Below are positions 9,532 to 19,165 of a DNA stretch of 64,000 bases, one piece after another. The stretch is from positions 98,503 through 162,502 of the forward strand of contig JAEUJQ010000092.1 in assembly GCA_016793095.1 (NCBI GenBank), in the 5' to 3' direction. Origin of the DNA: Myxococcaceae bacterium (GTDB lineage: Bacteria > Myxococcota > Myxococcia > Myxococcales > Myxococcaceae). Under the pieces are notes generated by a model. It saw only the letters and a list, made by a program, of their open reading frames with translations. It had not been told where the DNA came from and did not search any database. The translations under genes and the position numbers were made by a program. The stretch's first letter is position 1, and each line of letters opens with the position of its first letter.

Positions 9532-12057
9532 ATGACGACCCTCGCGGCGCTGCTCCCGAAGAACGGCGAGCCGAAGCTCACGACCGACCAGGTGCTCGAT
9601 CGGTTCGTCACCTGGGTGAGCAGCACCGGCCTGTCGCTCTACGGCCACCAGGAAGAGGCCATTCTCGAGCTGCTGGGGAGCAAGCACGTCGTGCTCGCGA
9701 CGCCGACGGGCTCGGGCAAGTCGCTGGTCGCCCTCGCCTTCCACTTCCTCGCGATGGCCGAGGGCAAGACGAGCATCTACACCTGCCCCATCAAGGCGCT
9801 GGTGAACGAGAAGTTCTTCGCGCTGTGCGACGCGTTCGGCGCCGAGAACGTGGGCATGATGACGGGCGACGCGGCCATCAACCGTGACGCGCCGATCCTC
9901 TGCTGCACGGCGGAGATCCTCTCGAACCTGGCGCTCAGGCAGCAGCGCATCGTGGCCGAGGCCGTGGTGATGGACGAGTTCCACTACTACGGCGACAAGG
10001 AGCGCGGCGTCGCCTGGCAGGTGCCGCTCATCTCGATGCCCGAGACGCAGTTCCTGCTGATGAGCGCGACGCTGGGCGACATGACGGCGATCTCCCAGTC
10101 GCTCACGGAGCTCACGAAGCGCGAGGTGGCGGAGGTGCGCAGCGCCCAGCGCCCGGTGCCGCTGGAGTTCTCGTACTCGGAGAAGCCGCTCCACGAGATG
10201 ATCCAGGAGCTGCTGCGGGCGACGCGCTCGCCGATCTACCTCGTCAACTTCACCCAGCGCTCCGCCGCGGAGCAGGCGCAGAACCTGATGTCGATCGACG
10301 TCTGCACGAAGGACGAGAAGGAGAAGCTGAAGGCCTCGCTCGTCGGCGCGCGCTTCGACACGCCGTTCGGCAAGGAGCTGAGGCGCCTGCTCCTGCACGG
10401 CATCGGGCTGCACCACGCCGGCCTGTTGCCCCGCTACCGCCGCCTCGTGGAGCGCCTCGCCCAGCAGGGCCAGCTCAAGGTGATCAGCGGCACCGACACG
10501 CTCGGCGTGGGCGTGAACGTGCCCATCCGCACGGTGCTCTTCACCCAGCTCTGCAAGTTCGACGGCGAGAAGACGGGCGTGCTGTCGGTGCGCGACTTCC
10601 AGCAGATCGCCGGGCGCGCCGGGCGAAAAGGCTTCGACGACGTCGGCTACGTGGTGGTTCAAGCGCCGGCGCACACCATCGAGAACCTCAAGCTCCAGCA
10701 GAAGAAGGCCGAGGGGAAGAAGAACGTCACCCTGCAGAAGCCGCCGACGAAGGGCTACGCGCACTGGGACGCGACGACGTTCGAGCGCCTGCGCACCTCG
10801 CTGCCCGAGAAGCTCGAGTCGCGCTTCACCATCACCCACGGGCTCATCGTCAACCTGCTGCAGGCGTACGAGGGCGCGTCGGTCTCGGGCTACCGCCGGC
10901 TGGTCGAGCTCGTCGGCCTCTCGCACACGGGCGCGGGCACGCGGGCACGGCTGCTCAAGCACGCCCGCACGCTCCTGCGCGCGCTGATCGGCGCCGGCCT
11001 CGTCCTTCACGAGAGGCGCACCGCGACCGCGCCTCCCCTGCTCCGCGTCGCCCAGGGCCTGCAGCACAACTTCTCGCTCAACCACACGCTGTCGCTCTAC
11101 CTGGTGGAGACGCTCGCCGCGCTCGATCAGACGAAGGAGTCGTGGCCGCTCGACGTGCTGTCGCTGGTGGAGTCGATTCTCGAGAACCCCGACGTGGTGC
11201 TGTGGGCGCAGGTCGACGCCGCGAAGACGGCGAAGATCCAGGAGCTCAAGGCGCAGGGCATGGAATACGACCAGCGCATGGAGGAGCTCGAGAAGGTCAC
11301 GCACCCGAAGCCGAACGCCGAGTTCATCTACGGCACCTTCGACGAGTTCGCGAAGAAGCACCCGTGGGTGCAGCACGACAACGTGCGGCCGAAGTCGGTG
11401 GCGCGCGATCTGTTCGAGCGGTGCATGACGTTCCCCGAGTACGTGAAGGAGTACGGCCTGCAGCGCAGCGAGGGCGTGCTGCTCCGCTACCTGTCCGACG
11501 CGTACAAGACGCTGCTGCAGAACGTGCCCGAGACGGTGCGCACCGAGCCGCTCGACGACATCGCCGCGTACCTGCTCACCACCATCAAGCACACCGACTC
11601 GTCGCTGCTCGAGGAGTGGGAGGCGTTGAAGGAGGGCCGCGAGCTGGGCCTCGTCGTGCGCCCGGGCGAGGAGCTGCCGAAGCCGAAGAAGGACCTCGCG
11701 AAGGATCTGAAGGCGCTCACCGCGCGGGTGCGGGCCGAGGTGCACCAGCTCGTGAAGCTGCTCGCGAAGAAGGACTACGACGAGCTCGTCGAGCTGCAGC
11801 CGGAGTGGACCGGCGACCGGCTCGAGGCAGCGCTGGCGCCCTACTGGGCCGAGCGGCAGAGCATCGACACCACCCCGCGCGCGCGCCAGCCGCGGTGGAC
11901 GGTGCTGACGGAGGACGGGCCGCGCCGGTGGACGGTGAGGCACTCGCTGCTCGACGCCGAGGGCGAGCCCGACTGGTTCCTCGAGGGGCTGGTCGATTTG
12001 ACGGACAAGGACGACGTCGATGGGGCGCTCGTGCAGTTGAGGCACCTGGGGCGATGA
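9532..12057 (+). CDS. Ski2/Mtr4-like superfamily 2 helicase with DUF3516-type C-terminus
   Basis: 841 residues. ATP-dependent RNA (or DNA) helicase: Walker A TPTGSGKS (57-64), Walker B DEFH (148-151), motif III SAT (178-180), motif V GTDTLGVGVNVP (about 320-331) and motif VI QIAGRAGRKG (358-367). After the two RecA domains comes a winged-helix/ratchet-like region, then a long C-terminal part (about 470-841) of the type annotated DUF3516 in related bacterial helicases, including a charged PKPKKDLAKDLKALTARVR stretch. The substrate is unknown; Ski2-like proteins usually unwind structured RNA. The start follows a 118-nt gap shared with the antitoxin promoter, and no strong ribosome site precedes it. 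The stop overlaps the next gene (ATGA). Confidence 0.9.
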   Translation: MTTLAALLPKNGEPKLTTDQVLDRFVTWVSSTGLSLYGHQEEAILELLGSKHVVLATPTGSGKSLVALAFHFLAMAEGKTSIYTCPIKALVNEKFFALCDAFGAENVGMMTGDAAINRDAPILCCTAEILSNLALRQQRIVAEAVVMDEFHYYGDKERGVAWQVPLISMPETQFLLMSATLGDMTAISQSLTELTKREVAEVRSAQRPVPLEFSYSEKPLHEMIQELLRATRSPIYLVNFTQRSAAEQAQNLMSIDVCTKDEKEKLKASLVGARFDTPFGKELRRLLLHGIGLHHAGLLPRYRRLVERLAQQGQLKVISGTDTLGVGVNVPIRTVLFTQLCKFDGEKTGVLSVRDFQQIAGRAGRKGFDDVGYVVVQAPAHTIENLKLQQKKAEGKKNVTLQKPPTKGYAHWDATTFERLRTSLPEKLESRFTITHGLIVNLLQAYEGASVSGYRRLVELVGLSHTGAGTRARLLKHARTLLRALIGAGLVLHERRTATAPPLLRVAQGLQHNFSLNHTLSLYLVETLAALDQTKESWPLDVLSLVESILENPDVVLWAQVDAAKTAKIQELKAQGMEYDQRMEELEKVTHPKPNAEFIYGTFDEFAKKHPWVQHDNVRPKSVARDLFERCMTFPEYVKEYGLQRSEGVLLRYLSDAYKTLLQNVPETVRTEPLDDIAAYLLTTIKHTDSSLLEEWEALKEGRELGLVVRPGEELPKPKKDLAKDLKALTARVRAEVHQLVKLLAKKDYDELVELQPEWTGDRLEAALAPYWAERQSIDTTPRARQPRWTVLTEDGPRRWTVRHSLLDAEGEPDWFLEGLVDLTDKDDVDGALVQLRHLGR

Positions 12058-13184
12058 TCCGCGGGTTCGTGCTCCATTCGCCGGGGCGCAGGCTGGCCTG
12101 GCTGTTGTTCCTGGCGATGGGCGCGGTGGCCGCGGCGTCGCTGGGGCACCTGGCGAAGCCCTCCTTCCTCGAGGGTGCTCAGGACCTGCCGGGCCTCCCG
12201 TTCGTCGCGCTCTCTCGCTGGGACTCGGGCTGGTATGGCGGGATCGCCGACAACGGCTATTGGCTGACGCCCGGGCAGCAGTCACCGGTCGCGTATTTCC
12301 CGCTCTACCCGCTCATCATTCGCGCGGTCGCGTGGCTGGGCGTGAACCGGTGGATCGCGGGGAGCCTCGTGTCGCTGGTCGCGGGGGTGAGCGCGCTGCT
12401 GGTGTTTCATCGGTGGCTGACGCGAGTGGCGCCGGCACAGGCGGCGACGGCCTGGCTCGTGCTCGTGAGCTACCCGTACGCCTGCTACCTGTACGGCGTC
12501 GTCTACTCCGACGCGCTGTTCCTGCTGCTGGTGGTGAGCGCGTTCGTCTCGCTGGAGGAGGATCGGCCATTGCTGGCCGCCGTCTTCGGAGCGCTGGCCA
12601 CGGCGTGCCGGCCGGTCGCGCCCGCGCTGGTGTTGGGGCTCGTGGTGCGCAGCCTCGAGCGGCGGCGGAGCGCGGGGCTTCCGATTCGCGCGGTCGATCT
12701 CGCGCCGGTGTTCGCGGGCCTGGGCCTCGGGGCGTACATGCTCTTCCTGCACCAGCGGTTCGGCGACGCGCTGGCGTTCGCGCACGTGCAGGACGCGCCG
12801 GGCTGGGGGAACACGCCGGGGTGGAGCGCGTGGCTCAAGGAGGAGTGGTTCCACCAGGTGGCCGTAGGCCACTGGACGGTGAAGCTACGGCTCGGGGCGC
12901 ACGCGGTCGTGACGGTGGGGGCGCTCGCGCTGGTGCCGGCGGTGTTCCGGAGGCTGGGCTTTGGCTACGGCGTGTATTGCCTGATCGTGCTGGGCATGCC
13001 GGCGCTGGCGTCGAAGGACTTCCAGGGCATGGGGCGGTACGCGATCGCGGCGTTCCCGGTGCTGGTGCCGCTGGCCCAGTGGCTCGACGAGTGGAGCGGC
13101 GTGCGGGAGCTGCTGCTCGTCGCGCTGGCCGGTCTGCTCGCGCTCACCGCCGCCCTGTGGGGCACCGGCGCCTACGTGTCGTGA
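12054..13184 (+). CDS. PIG-V/Gpi18-like multispanning glycosyltransferase
   Basis: 376 residues with about 8-9 hydrophobic segments. The first extracytoplasmic loop carries the PIG-V hallmark RWDSGWYGGIADNGY (about 57-71), expected to hold the catalytic Asp of this GT-C fold, which transfers a sugar from a lipid-phosphate donor. PLYP (about 84-87) and a membrane SYPYACYLYGVVYSDALFLLL segment follow. The ATG overlaps the helicase stop, but a functional link to the helicase is doubtful; it more likely belongs with the glycan genes that begin just downstream on the other strand. Confidence 0.75.
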   Translation: MIRGFVLHSPGRRLAWLLFLAMGAVAAASLGHLAKPSFLEGAQDLPGLPFVALSRWDSGWYGGIADNGYWLTPGQQSPVAYFPLYPLIIRAVAWLGVNRWIAGSLVSLVAGVSALLVFHRWLTRVAPAQAATAWLVLVSYPYACYLYGVVYSDALFLLLVVSAFVSLEEDRPLLAAVFGALATACRPVAPALVLGLVVRSLERRRSAGLPIRAVDLAPVFAGLGLGAYMLFLHQRFGDALAFAHVQDAPGWGNTPGWSAWLKEEWFHQVAVGHWTVKLRLGAHAVVTVGALALVPAVFRRLGFGYGVYCLIVLGMPALASKDFQGMGRYAIAAFPVLVPLAQWLDEWSGVRELLLVALAGLLALTAALWGTGAYVS

Positions 13185-13190
13185 GGCGCG

Positions 13191-14513
13191 TCAGCGGCGA
13201 AGCCGGTCCAGCGCCCTGGCCACGACAGGCGCCTTGGCGTTGAGCTCATCGCGGAGCCTCTTCCTGATGAACTTGCCCGTAGACCTGGGCAACTGCGCGA
13301 GCTCGGCCTCGAGCGCGGTGATGCGCAGGTTCTTCTTCCGCACCGTCTCCTCAAGAGCAAACAGCGTCCGCTCGCGCGACTCGAAGGCGGCCACCACTTC
13401 GGTCCACACGGGGGAGTCAGGCCCGGCGTTGCGCGCCTGGTCGAGCAGGGGCGCGACAAGCTCTTTCTTGTTGAGGGCGGAATGCGTCGCTTCCAGCCAC
13501 TGGCGCCCGTAGCGCAGGTCGGGCTCGAGATGGCAGCCCTCACCCCACTCGTTCCAGGCATTGATGAAGACGAACTGCCGCTCCTCGGGCAGCAGGAGCC
13601 GCGTCTGGTGCACGACCTGGTGCAGCCAGAATTGGTAGTCGAATTGGGTCGAGTTGATGAAGATGTGAGGGTTGTCCTGCCGCCGCGCCGTGTTGTCCCA
13701 CGACGGCATCACGCCCCGGTACCGCTCGTAGTCGACGCGGGGCTTCGCGAGCGCCTGGGCCATCACCTTCAGGTAGTCCACGACGGCGCCGCGGAACTTC
13801 GGGTTGGTGAAAGCAGGAATCGGGTCGGGTTTGTTCTCGGGGCCGATCAGCTGATGCGGCGGGAACTCGACCGCCGCATCGAAGCCCCACGGGCGCGGGT
13901 CGTTGATCCCGTAGAACTGGACCGCGCAGAGGTGGAGCCCCGGGAAGCCAGCATCGGTCGCCAGCTTCCGCCACCGCGCTGCGGTTGCCTTCATGTCGGG
14001 GAAGAGGTCGACACGGTAGACGAGCAGCATCGGCTTGCCGCCCACCTTGATGTAGCGGCTGTCAGCGAACAGCGGCAGCAGGCTCTTGAGGAAGGCCGCG
14101 TCGTCTTCGGGCGAGTGCTTCTGCCCGAGCAGCACGTCCTTCTCCTTGCCGTCCCACGTTCTCGTCCAGTTCTCGTTGGCCCAACAGACGCAGTAGTTGA
14201 AGTCGATGTCCTTCGTCGCCGCGTACTGGTTCAGCGGTCGCTCGAGGATCCGCCGGCCCCCGAACCAGTAGTAGTAGAAGCAGAACCCGTAGAGCCCATA
14301 CTCCTTCGCCAGCACAGCCTGCTTGCGCATGACGTCCACGTTCCGCAGGTCGTAGTAGCCGAGCTCGCCCGGCACGTGGGGCTGGTAGTGCCCCTCGAAG
14401 TTCGGCTTGCCCTTCACCACGTTGGTCCACTCGGTGAAGCCCTTGCCCCACCACTCGTCGTTCTCGGGCACCGGGTGGTACTGCGGCAGGTAGAAGGCTA
14501 TCGACTTGACCAT
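13191..14513 (-). CDS. WbsX/GH99-like glycan biosynthesis protein
   Basis: 440 residues. Begins IAFYLPQYHPVPENDEWWGKGFTEW and contains CVCWANENWTRTWDG and FINAWNEWGEGCHLEPD, the diagnostic blocks of the glycoside-hydrolase-99-like WbsX family found in O-antigen and rhamnan clusters. The exact reaction in such clusters is unsettled (transferase or endo-acting hydrolase). A charged, probably coiled-coil tail (about 365-440) follows the catalytic part. Two starts are possible, GTG 14516 and ATG 14513; I prefer the ATG because GAGGAGG is then correctly spaced. It directly follows the 800-residue glycosyltransferase (TGATG overlap). Confidence 0.85.
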   Translation of the reverse strand: MVKSIAFYLPQYHPVPENDEWWGKGFTEWTNVVKGKPNFEGHYQPHVPGELGYYDLRNVDVMRKQAVLAKEYGLYGFCFYYYWFGGRRILERPLNQYAATKDIDFNYCVCWANENWTRTWDGKEKDVLLGQKHSPEDDAAFLKSLLPLFADSRYIKVGGKPMLLVYRVDLFPDMKATAARWRKLATDAGFPGLHLCAVQFYGINDPRPWGFDAAVEFPPHQLIGPENKPDPIPAFTNPKFRGAVVDYLKVMAQALAKPRVDYERYRGVMPSWDNTARRQDNPHIFINSTQFDYQFWLHQVVHQTRLLLPEERQFVFINAWNEWGEGCHLEPDLRYGRQWLEATHSALNKKELVAPLLDQARNAGPDSPVWTEVVAAFESRERTLFALEETVRKKNLRITALEAELAQLPRSTGKFIRKRLRDELNAKAPVVARALDRLRR

Positions 14514-16915
14514 CACGCCTCCTCGTCTTCGTCGAAGACCCGGGGCATGCCGTTGGAGTGCCGCAACGAGAGGTTCGGGTTGAAGAACGGGTCGGTCTGA
14601 CCGGTCCGCACCTTCAGCCGCTGCACCTGCTCTTCGGGGCGCGGGGCCTTCGAGAAGTGCAGCACGCGCGCGTGGGGCGTGTAGAGCACACGCAAGCCGT
14701 GGGAACGAACACGAGCACAGAGATCGAAGACGGCCGCAGAGTTGTCGATCTCAGTCGAGAAGCCGCCCACCTTCTCGAGCACCCGGCGAGACACCGCGAA
14801 ACACGCCGGCGAGACCGCGAGGTAGTTGCGCGTCCAGTCGGGGCTGCCCATGGTCGTCCATTCGCCCGCATCGGCCATGTTCTCGAAGGGACGCACCACG
14901 TCGCCACGAGCGCCAACCACCCAGCCCGCGTCCTGGATCGTGGAGTTCGGGTTCACGAGCTTCGGGCCAACCACGCCGATGCCCGGCCTCAACGCCTGGC
15001 CGACCAGCTCGCCGAGCCAGCCGATGTCGATGACGGCCGTGTCTTCGTGCATGAACACGTAGACGTCGGCCTCGTTCCCACGCCACGCAGCCTCGTACAT
15101 CGCCCCGATGTTCACGGGCCCGTTCCACTGAAGGTGGCGTGCGTTCGCCGTCGGGAACTTCGAGACGATGCACAGCTCGTGATCCTCCCAGGCGGTGTTC
15201 TCGAGGCCTTCCTTGAGGTGCGCGACCTTCGAGCTTCCGGCGACGACCACCATCGCGTGCGCGCGCTGCACCTCGTAGGAGATCTTGTAGTGCGTAGGGA
15301 AAGGCGACTGGATCGTGCCGCGCTCACCGCACCGCTCGAGGTGATCCGCGAGTGCACGGATGCCCGCCATCGCCGCCTTGGGCTTGTTCGCGACGTTCGA
15401 GGCGGTGGAGTCGGGGGTCGCGCGCCAGTGGTACAGCACCTCAGGGATGTGGCCCACCGACTTCGAAACCTCGCTCATGCGCAGCGCGAGATCGTAGTCC
15501 TGCGAGCCATCGAACCCTGTGCGCACCCGGCCGACTTCCTCGACGAGCGAACGCTTCGCGACGAGGAAGTGACAGATGTAGTTGCAGGCGCGCAGGAGGT
15601 CGGGCGACCAGTCGGGCTTGAAGAAGGGCACGACCCGCCGCTCTGCGCTGTCGAGGCGATCTTCGTCGGTGTAGAGGAAGTCGGTCTCAGGGTGCTTCGC
15701 GAGGTACAGGACCACCTCGGCGAGCGCGTGCTCGGACAGGGTGTCGTCGTGGTCGAGGAACGCGACGTACTCGCCGGTTGCCATCGCCAGCGCCTCGTTG
15801 GTCGCCACGGCGATCCCGCCGTTCCGGGGCATCAGCCGCACGCGGATTCGCGGGTCAAGTTCGGCGAGCGACTCGACGAAGTACTGGGTCTCGGCGTCGG
15901 GGCTCCCGTCGTCGACGAGGCACAGCTCCCAGCGCTCGTAGGACTGCGCAAGGACGGAGTCGACGCACTTCCTCAGCACCGTGCGATCGGCGCGGAAGGT
16001 CGGCGTGATGACGCTGATCATGGGGCGCCACTCGAGGTCCGCGACCTGCTGGGCGGCCTGCCGGGCGCGGCGCGCTTCGCGGCTGAGGATCGTCGCTGGG
16101 TACCAGGCGCGACCGTCGTCCGGCTGCAGCGGCAGACCGAAGAGCGAGGTGAAGGTCCTGGTCACCGACTCGTTGAAGACCTGTTGCTTGCGCAGCAGCT
16201 CGACCCACATCGGGAAGGTGACTCTCGACAACCCTTTCATCTCTTCGGGCAGCGGGAAGCGCGACAGGCGCATCATCTCGCCGAGCGCAAAGTGCACGTC
16301 CGGACCAGGGCTGCCAACGCTCTCCTCGAGCAGCGTGAAGAGCAGCTCCATCGCGTGGGCGTTCCACTCACGCTGCTGCCTGAGTGCCGGGCCCATGAAG
16401 TGGGCGAGCACCGACGAGACCCCCCTGGGCTTGACCGCCTTGATGCGGTTCTGCAGCGCGCTGAGCGTGGACCGAACGTGGGTGGACAGGCCGACGCCGC
16501 TCGGAAACCGACCGTCGATGCTCCACACGACGAAGTCGAGGAGGTTCTGGTTGAAGTCTCTCTGAGGCTCGAGCAGCCGCGAGTGGGCTGGGCGCAGCCC
16601 CTCGGCCACCACCCGCTTGGTCGACGTCACCAGCGTGCCGACCGCCGCGCGATGCGAAGGCTTCACCTCGAGTCGCAGCAGGTCCCAGCTCGCGATCGCT
16701 GGCCAGATCGCCTCGTGCGGCGGCACGCGCGGCGCCATCACCCGCCGCTCGATCTCCTTGTTGATGAAGGCCAACAACCGCCGGCCGGCCGACAGCTCCT
16801 CGGTGCTCGCCAAACCCCGTGCGGTGAGCGTCTCGATGACGCGGCTGTGCACCTCAGCGAGGTGTCTGAGCTCACCGAGCCCGACACTCGGAGCGCGCGA
16901 GTCTTCAATTCCCAT
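14513..16915 (-). CDS. Large GT2 glycosyltransferase, tandem GT2 modules with helical N-terminal domain
   Basis: 800 residues. Residues 1-290 are helical with three Q-x2-[FW]-N motifs (PQRDFN 117-122, RQQREWN 179-185, RKQQVFN 242-248). A complete GT-A domain follows (about 294-545): RPMISVITPTFRAD, LVDDGSPD, FLDHDDTLSE as the DxD region, TDEDRLD and a DYDLALRM acceptor motif. A second, eroded GT2 module (about 553-775) has HED where NND is expected and lost its N-terminal motif, though GPKLVNPNSTIQDAGWVVG and VGGFSTEID remain. Probably adds sugars to a lipid-linked glycan; donor unknown, dTDP-rhamnose plausible from context. The ATG overlaps the preceding gene's end by 11 nt. Confidence 0.85.
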   Translation of the reverse strand: MGIEDSRAPSVGLGELRHLAEVHSRVIETLTARGLASTEELSAGRRLLAFINKEIERRVMAPRVPPHEAIWPAIASWDLLRLEVKPSHRAAVGTLVTSTKRVVAEGLRPAHSRLLEPQRDFNQNLLDFVVWSIDGRFPSGVGLSTHVRSTLSALQNRIKAVKPRGVSSVLAHFMGPALRQQREWNAHAMELLFTLLEESVGSPGPDVHFALGEMMRLSRFPLPEEMKGLSRVTFPMWVELLRKQQVFNESVTRTFTSLFGLPLQPDDGRAWYPATILSREARRARQAAQQVADLEWRPMISVITPTFRADRTVLRKCVDSVLAQSYERWELCLVDDGSPDAETQYFVESLAELDPRIRVRLMPRNGGIAVATNEALAMATGEYVAFLDHDDTLSEHALAEVVLYLAKHPETDFLYTDEDRLDSAERRVVPFFKPDWSPDLLRACNYICHFLVAKRSLVEEVGRVRTGFDGSQDYDLALRMSEVSKSVGHIPEVLYHWRATPDSTASNVANKPKAAMAGIRALADHLERCGERGTIQSPFPTHYKISYEVQRAHAMVVVAGSSKVAHLKEGLENTAWEDHELCIVSKFPTANARHLQWNGPVNIGAMYEAAWRGNEADVYVFMHEDTAVIDIGWLGELVGQALRPGIGVVGPKLVNPNSTIQDAGWVVGARGDVVRPFENMADAGEWTTMGSPDWTRNYLAVSPACFAVSRRVLEKVGGFSTEIDNSAAVFDLCARVRSHGLRVLYTPHARVLHFSKAPRPEEQVQRLKVRTGQTDPFFNPNLSLRHSNGMPRVFDEDEEA

Positions 16916-17825
16916 GGCGATCTCCGCTGAGGCTGCCGCCGATCATGGCGCCTTCGGGACGGTAGAAGGGCTCATCAACACCCTCCCACCCTGCGAGATA
17001 CGGCTGGTACGAATGCTCCTTCACGAAGACCTCATAGAAGACCGGCCAATGGTACGGCGATGGGGCGAGACGGTTGACGGGCCGACGGCGGGTGGCGGCC
17101 TTGAGGTACCGGCGCATCAGCTCGGGGCACTCCCTGGCAGCGACCTCACCCATCAGGGCGGTGAACGAGTTGGTCCCGTGCAACCGGTAGGCATACAGCC
17201 GGTCAGGCACGTAGACCGGCTCGGTCACCAGAAGAGACCGCAGGATGAAGTCCCAGTCGTGGACGAGCCGGTACGGGCGGAAGAGGCCGATCTCGTCGAG
17301 CAGGGCGCGCTTGAAGAAGAAGTTCCCGGTCGAGATGGCGACGTTGGACAGCACGAGCGCCCACCCGACGGTAGGGAACTGCTCGATGGCCGCTTGCTTG
17401 GCCGCGAGCTCGGCGGCGTAGTCGGACACGGCGCTGACGTCGACGCCGTGCTCATCCACGTACCAGACCCCGCTGAATCCGAAGCGGCCGCCAGCATCGC
17501 TCACCGCAGCCGCCATTCTCTCGAGGCGCTCGACGTGGAAGAGGTCGTCGGAGTTGCAGAGCGCGACCCACTCACCACGCGCGCGGCGCAGGCCCTGATT
17601 GAGGGCTTCATGCGCGCCCTGGTTCGGCTGGCGGATGCGCACCACCTCGTGCTTCGCCGTGAACCGGAAGTCCTGAATGCGGGTCCACGTCTCGTCGGTC
17701 GAGCCGTCGTCGATGACGATCACCTCGAGCGGTCCCATCGTCTGAGAGTCGATGCTGCGCAGGCACGCCTCGACGTAGGCCTCATGGCGGTAGCAGGGCA
17801 CGATGACTGAGACAGCGGGGCGCAC
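16905..17825 (-). CDS. GT2 family glycosyltransferase
   Basis: 306 residues from GTG 17825, chosen because it comes just before the GT-A fold (RPAVSVIVPCYRHEAYVE), has AAGGGG about 6 nt upstream and starts 10 nt after the stop of the upstream membrane-protein gene. Nucleotide-binding blocks: VIVIDDGSTDETW (about 38-50) and CNSDDLFHVERLE as the metal-binding region; GNFFFKRALLDEIGLF and HDWDFILRSL are the acceptor-side motifs. A single-domain cytoplasmic transferase of the glycan locus. Its end overlaps the start of the 800-residue transferase. Confidence 0.88.
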   Translation of the reverse strand: MRPAVSVIVPCYRHEAYVEACLRSIDSQTMGPLEVIVIDDGSTDETWTRIQDFRFTAKHEVVRIRQPNQGAHEALNQGLRRARGEWVALCNSDDLFHVERLERMAAAVSDAGGRFGFSGVWYVDEHGVDVSAVSDYAAELAAKQAAIEQFPTVGWALVLSNVAISTGNFFFKRALLDEIGLFRPYRLVHDWDFILRSLLVTEPVYVPDRLYAYRLHGTNSFTALMGEVAARECPELMRRYLKAATRRRPVNRLAPSPYHWPVFYEVFVKEHSYQPYLAGWEGVDEPFYRPEGAMIGGSLSGDRHGN

Positions 17826-17835
17826 CGCCGGCCCC

Positions 17836-19093
17836 TTATTCTTCCCCGCCTGGTGACGCAACGCCCTCGGCTCGATCGGGCAGAGGCATGAACCAGCCCT
17901 CGGGCCAGATCTCGACGCGCGAAGCACCGCTCGAGCGCGCCTTCGAGAGCGCGGCGGGCCACGGCGGGCCGGGGATCGTCACGAAGAGCCCCGTGCCAGC
18001 CTGCAGGGCGCAGATCCACGCGAGCGACACCGAGAGCAACCGCTCGGCCCAGCGGGGACCGTGCGTCATGGCGACCGCTGTCAACACGAGCGTCGCGGGA
18101 ACAGCGAAGTACCGGGCTCCTCCCAGCACAGACTCGAAGTCAGCAGCGGCCCCGTGCGGCGCAGCGACCGCGACGACTGCGACCACGAGGCCAGAGTAGA
18201 GGGTCAGCTGCGCTGGCCGCGAGCGGGCCGTGACCACTCGGAGCACTGCGAGCCCCAGCAGGACCAAGGAAACCAGCTGCAGAGCGACGCCGTTGAGCTG
18301 ATCCGCCGCGGTGGACGACAAGGGCACCGCCACGAGGTGAAACCCGAGGACGCGCAGCCCCTCGACCACCTCTCCAGTGGCCGTTCTGCCTGGGCCCGTC
18401 ATCACGAGCAGACCGAGTTGGCCAGCGGAGGCCAGAGCCAGGAGCGCAAACCGGCGCAGGTGTTCGGGCTCACGGGAGTGCCAGGCGACCAGCGCGAACG
18501 CCGGCAGGAGAAGAGTGGCGGGGACTCCGCTGAGCCCGCACACGAAGGCGAGAGCCGCGGGCCACCACGAGACCCGAGCTGGGAGCAGCAAGACGAACCG
18601 TGAAGTAGACCGCGTAGAAGTGTAGGTTGGCGGCGTTGGCGAGCGGCTCGGCAACCTGAGGCAGAGCGGAGCTGAGGGTGAGGAAGACAACGAGCGCGCG
18701 AACCTCGAGCACTCCCGACCGCCACAGCGTCGCTGCGGCGACGGGCACCAGCATCGCGACGAGCAGTGGGAGCCAGGTGAGCACTCGCGCCGCTGCTTCG
18801 AGCTCGACGAACGACGCCAACCAAGCCACGAGGTTCGTCCAGCCCTCGAGGTGACCGTGGTACACGAACCACAGGGTTTGATTCTCGATCATGGCGGGCA
18901 GGAAGACCGTCCCGTCCTCAGCCCAGATGCGACCGGAGCCGAGGAAGAACCGGCACCGGTAGGCCAGCGCACAGCTCGACAGCAGCGCCGCGAGCGAGAC
19001 CAGGGCGGTAGCACGGGGCCGCTGGTTCTGGTAGGGCGCGGGAATCATGAGCCAGCGAGCGAGACTTTTCCTCTTCTTACTCACGGGCGACAT
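17836..19093 (-). pseudogene. Multispanning GT-C-like membrane protein, frameshifted
   Basis: Two overlapping frames together make one protein of about 418 residues: residues 1-164 in the frame starting at ATG 19093 (ending NLHFYAVYF), then 254 residues in the frame resuming at 18600 (RFVLLLPARVSWWPAALAF onward). Both halves are hydrophobic with a coherent membrane-helix pattern that breaks only at 18601; removing one base there joins them. The motif GSGRIWAEDGTVFLPAM in the first loop contains an acidic pair typical of GT-C catalytic loops. It may be a true inactivating mutation, a sequencing error, or less likely programmed frameshifting. The downstream GT2 gene starts 10 nt after the stop. 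Confidence 0.7.
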
Positions 19094-19165
19094 CGCTGGC
19101 GCGGACCTCGAGTGGCGTGGCGGTGCTTCGCCCTGTCAACGCAGGCCGTAATAGCAGGCACGATC
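19094..19165. promoter_or_regulatory. Divergent promoter region of the glycan locus
   Basis: The 72-nt gap between the minus-strand membrane-protein gene and the plus-strand 1175-residue transferase must hold promoters for two divergent operons. No clear -35/-10 pair was recognised. Confidence 0.35.

Noticed and set aside
9451..12285. 944-codon minus-strand open frame opposite the helicase
   Set aside because: Antisense shadow of a highly GC-biased gene; the translation is Arg/Leu/Val-rich and shows no domain.
17836..18690. Separate 284-residue membrane protein gene
   Set aside because: Its first 30 residues are low-information Ser/Pro/Thr-rich sequence; the meaningful part continues the upstream frame after a one-base shift, so both are treated as one broken gene.
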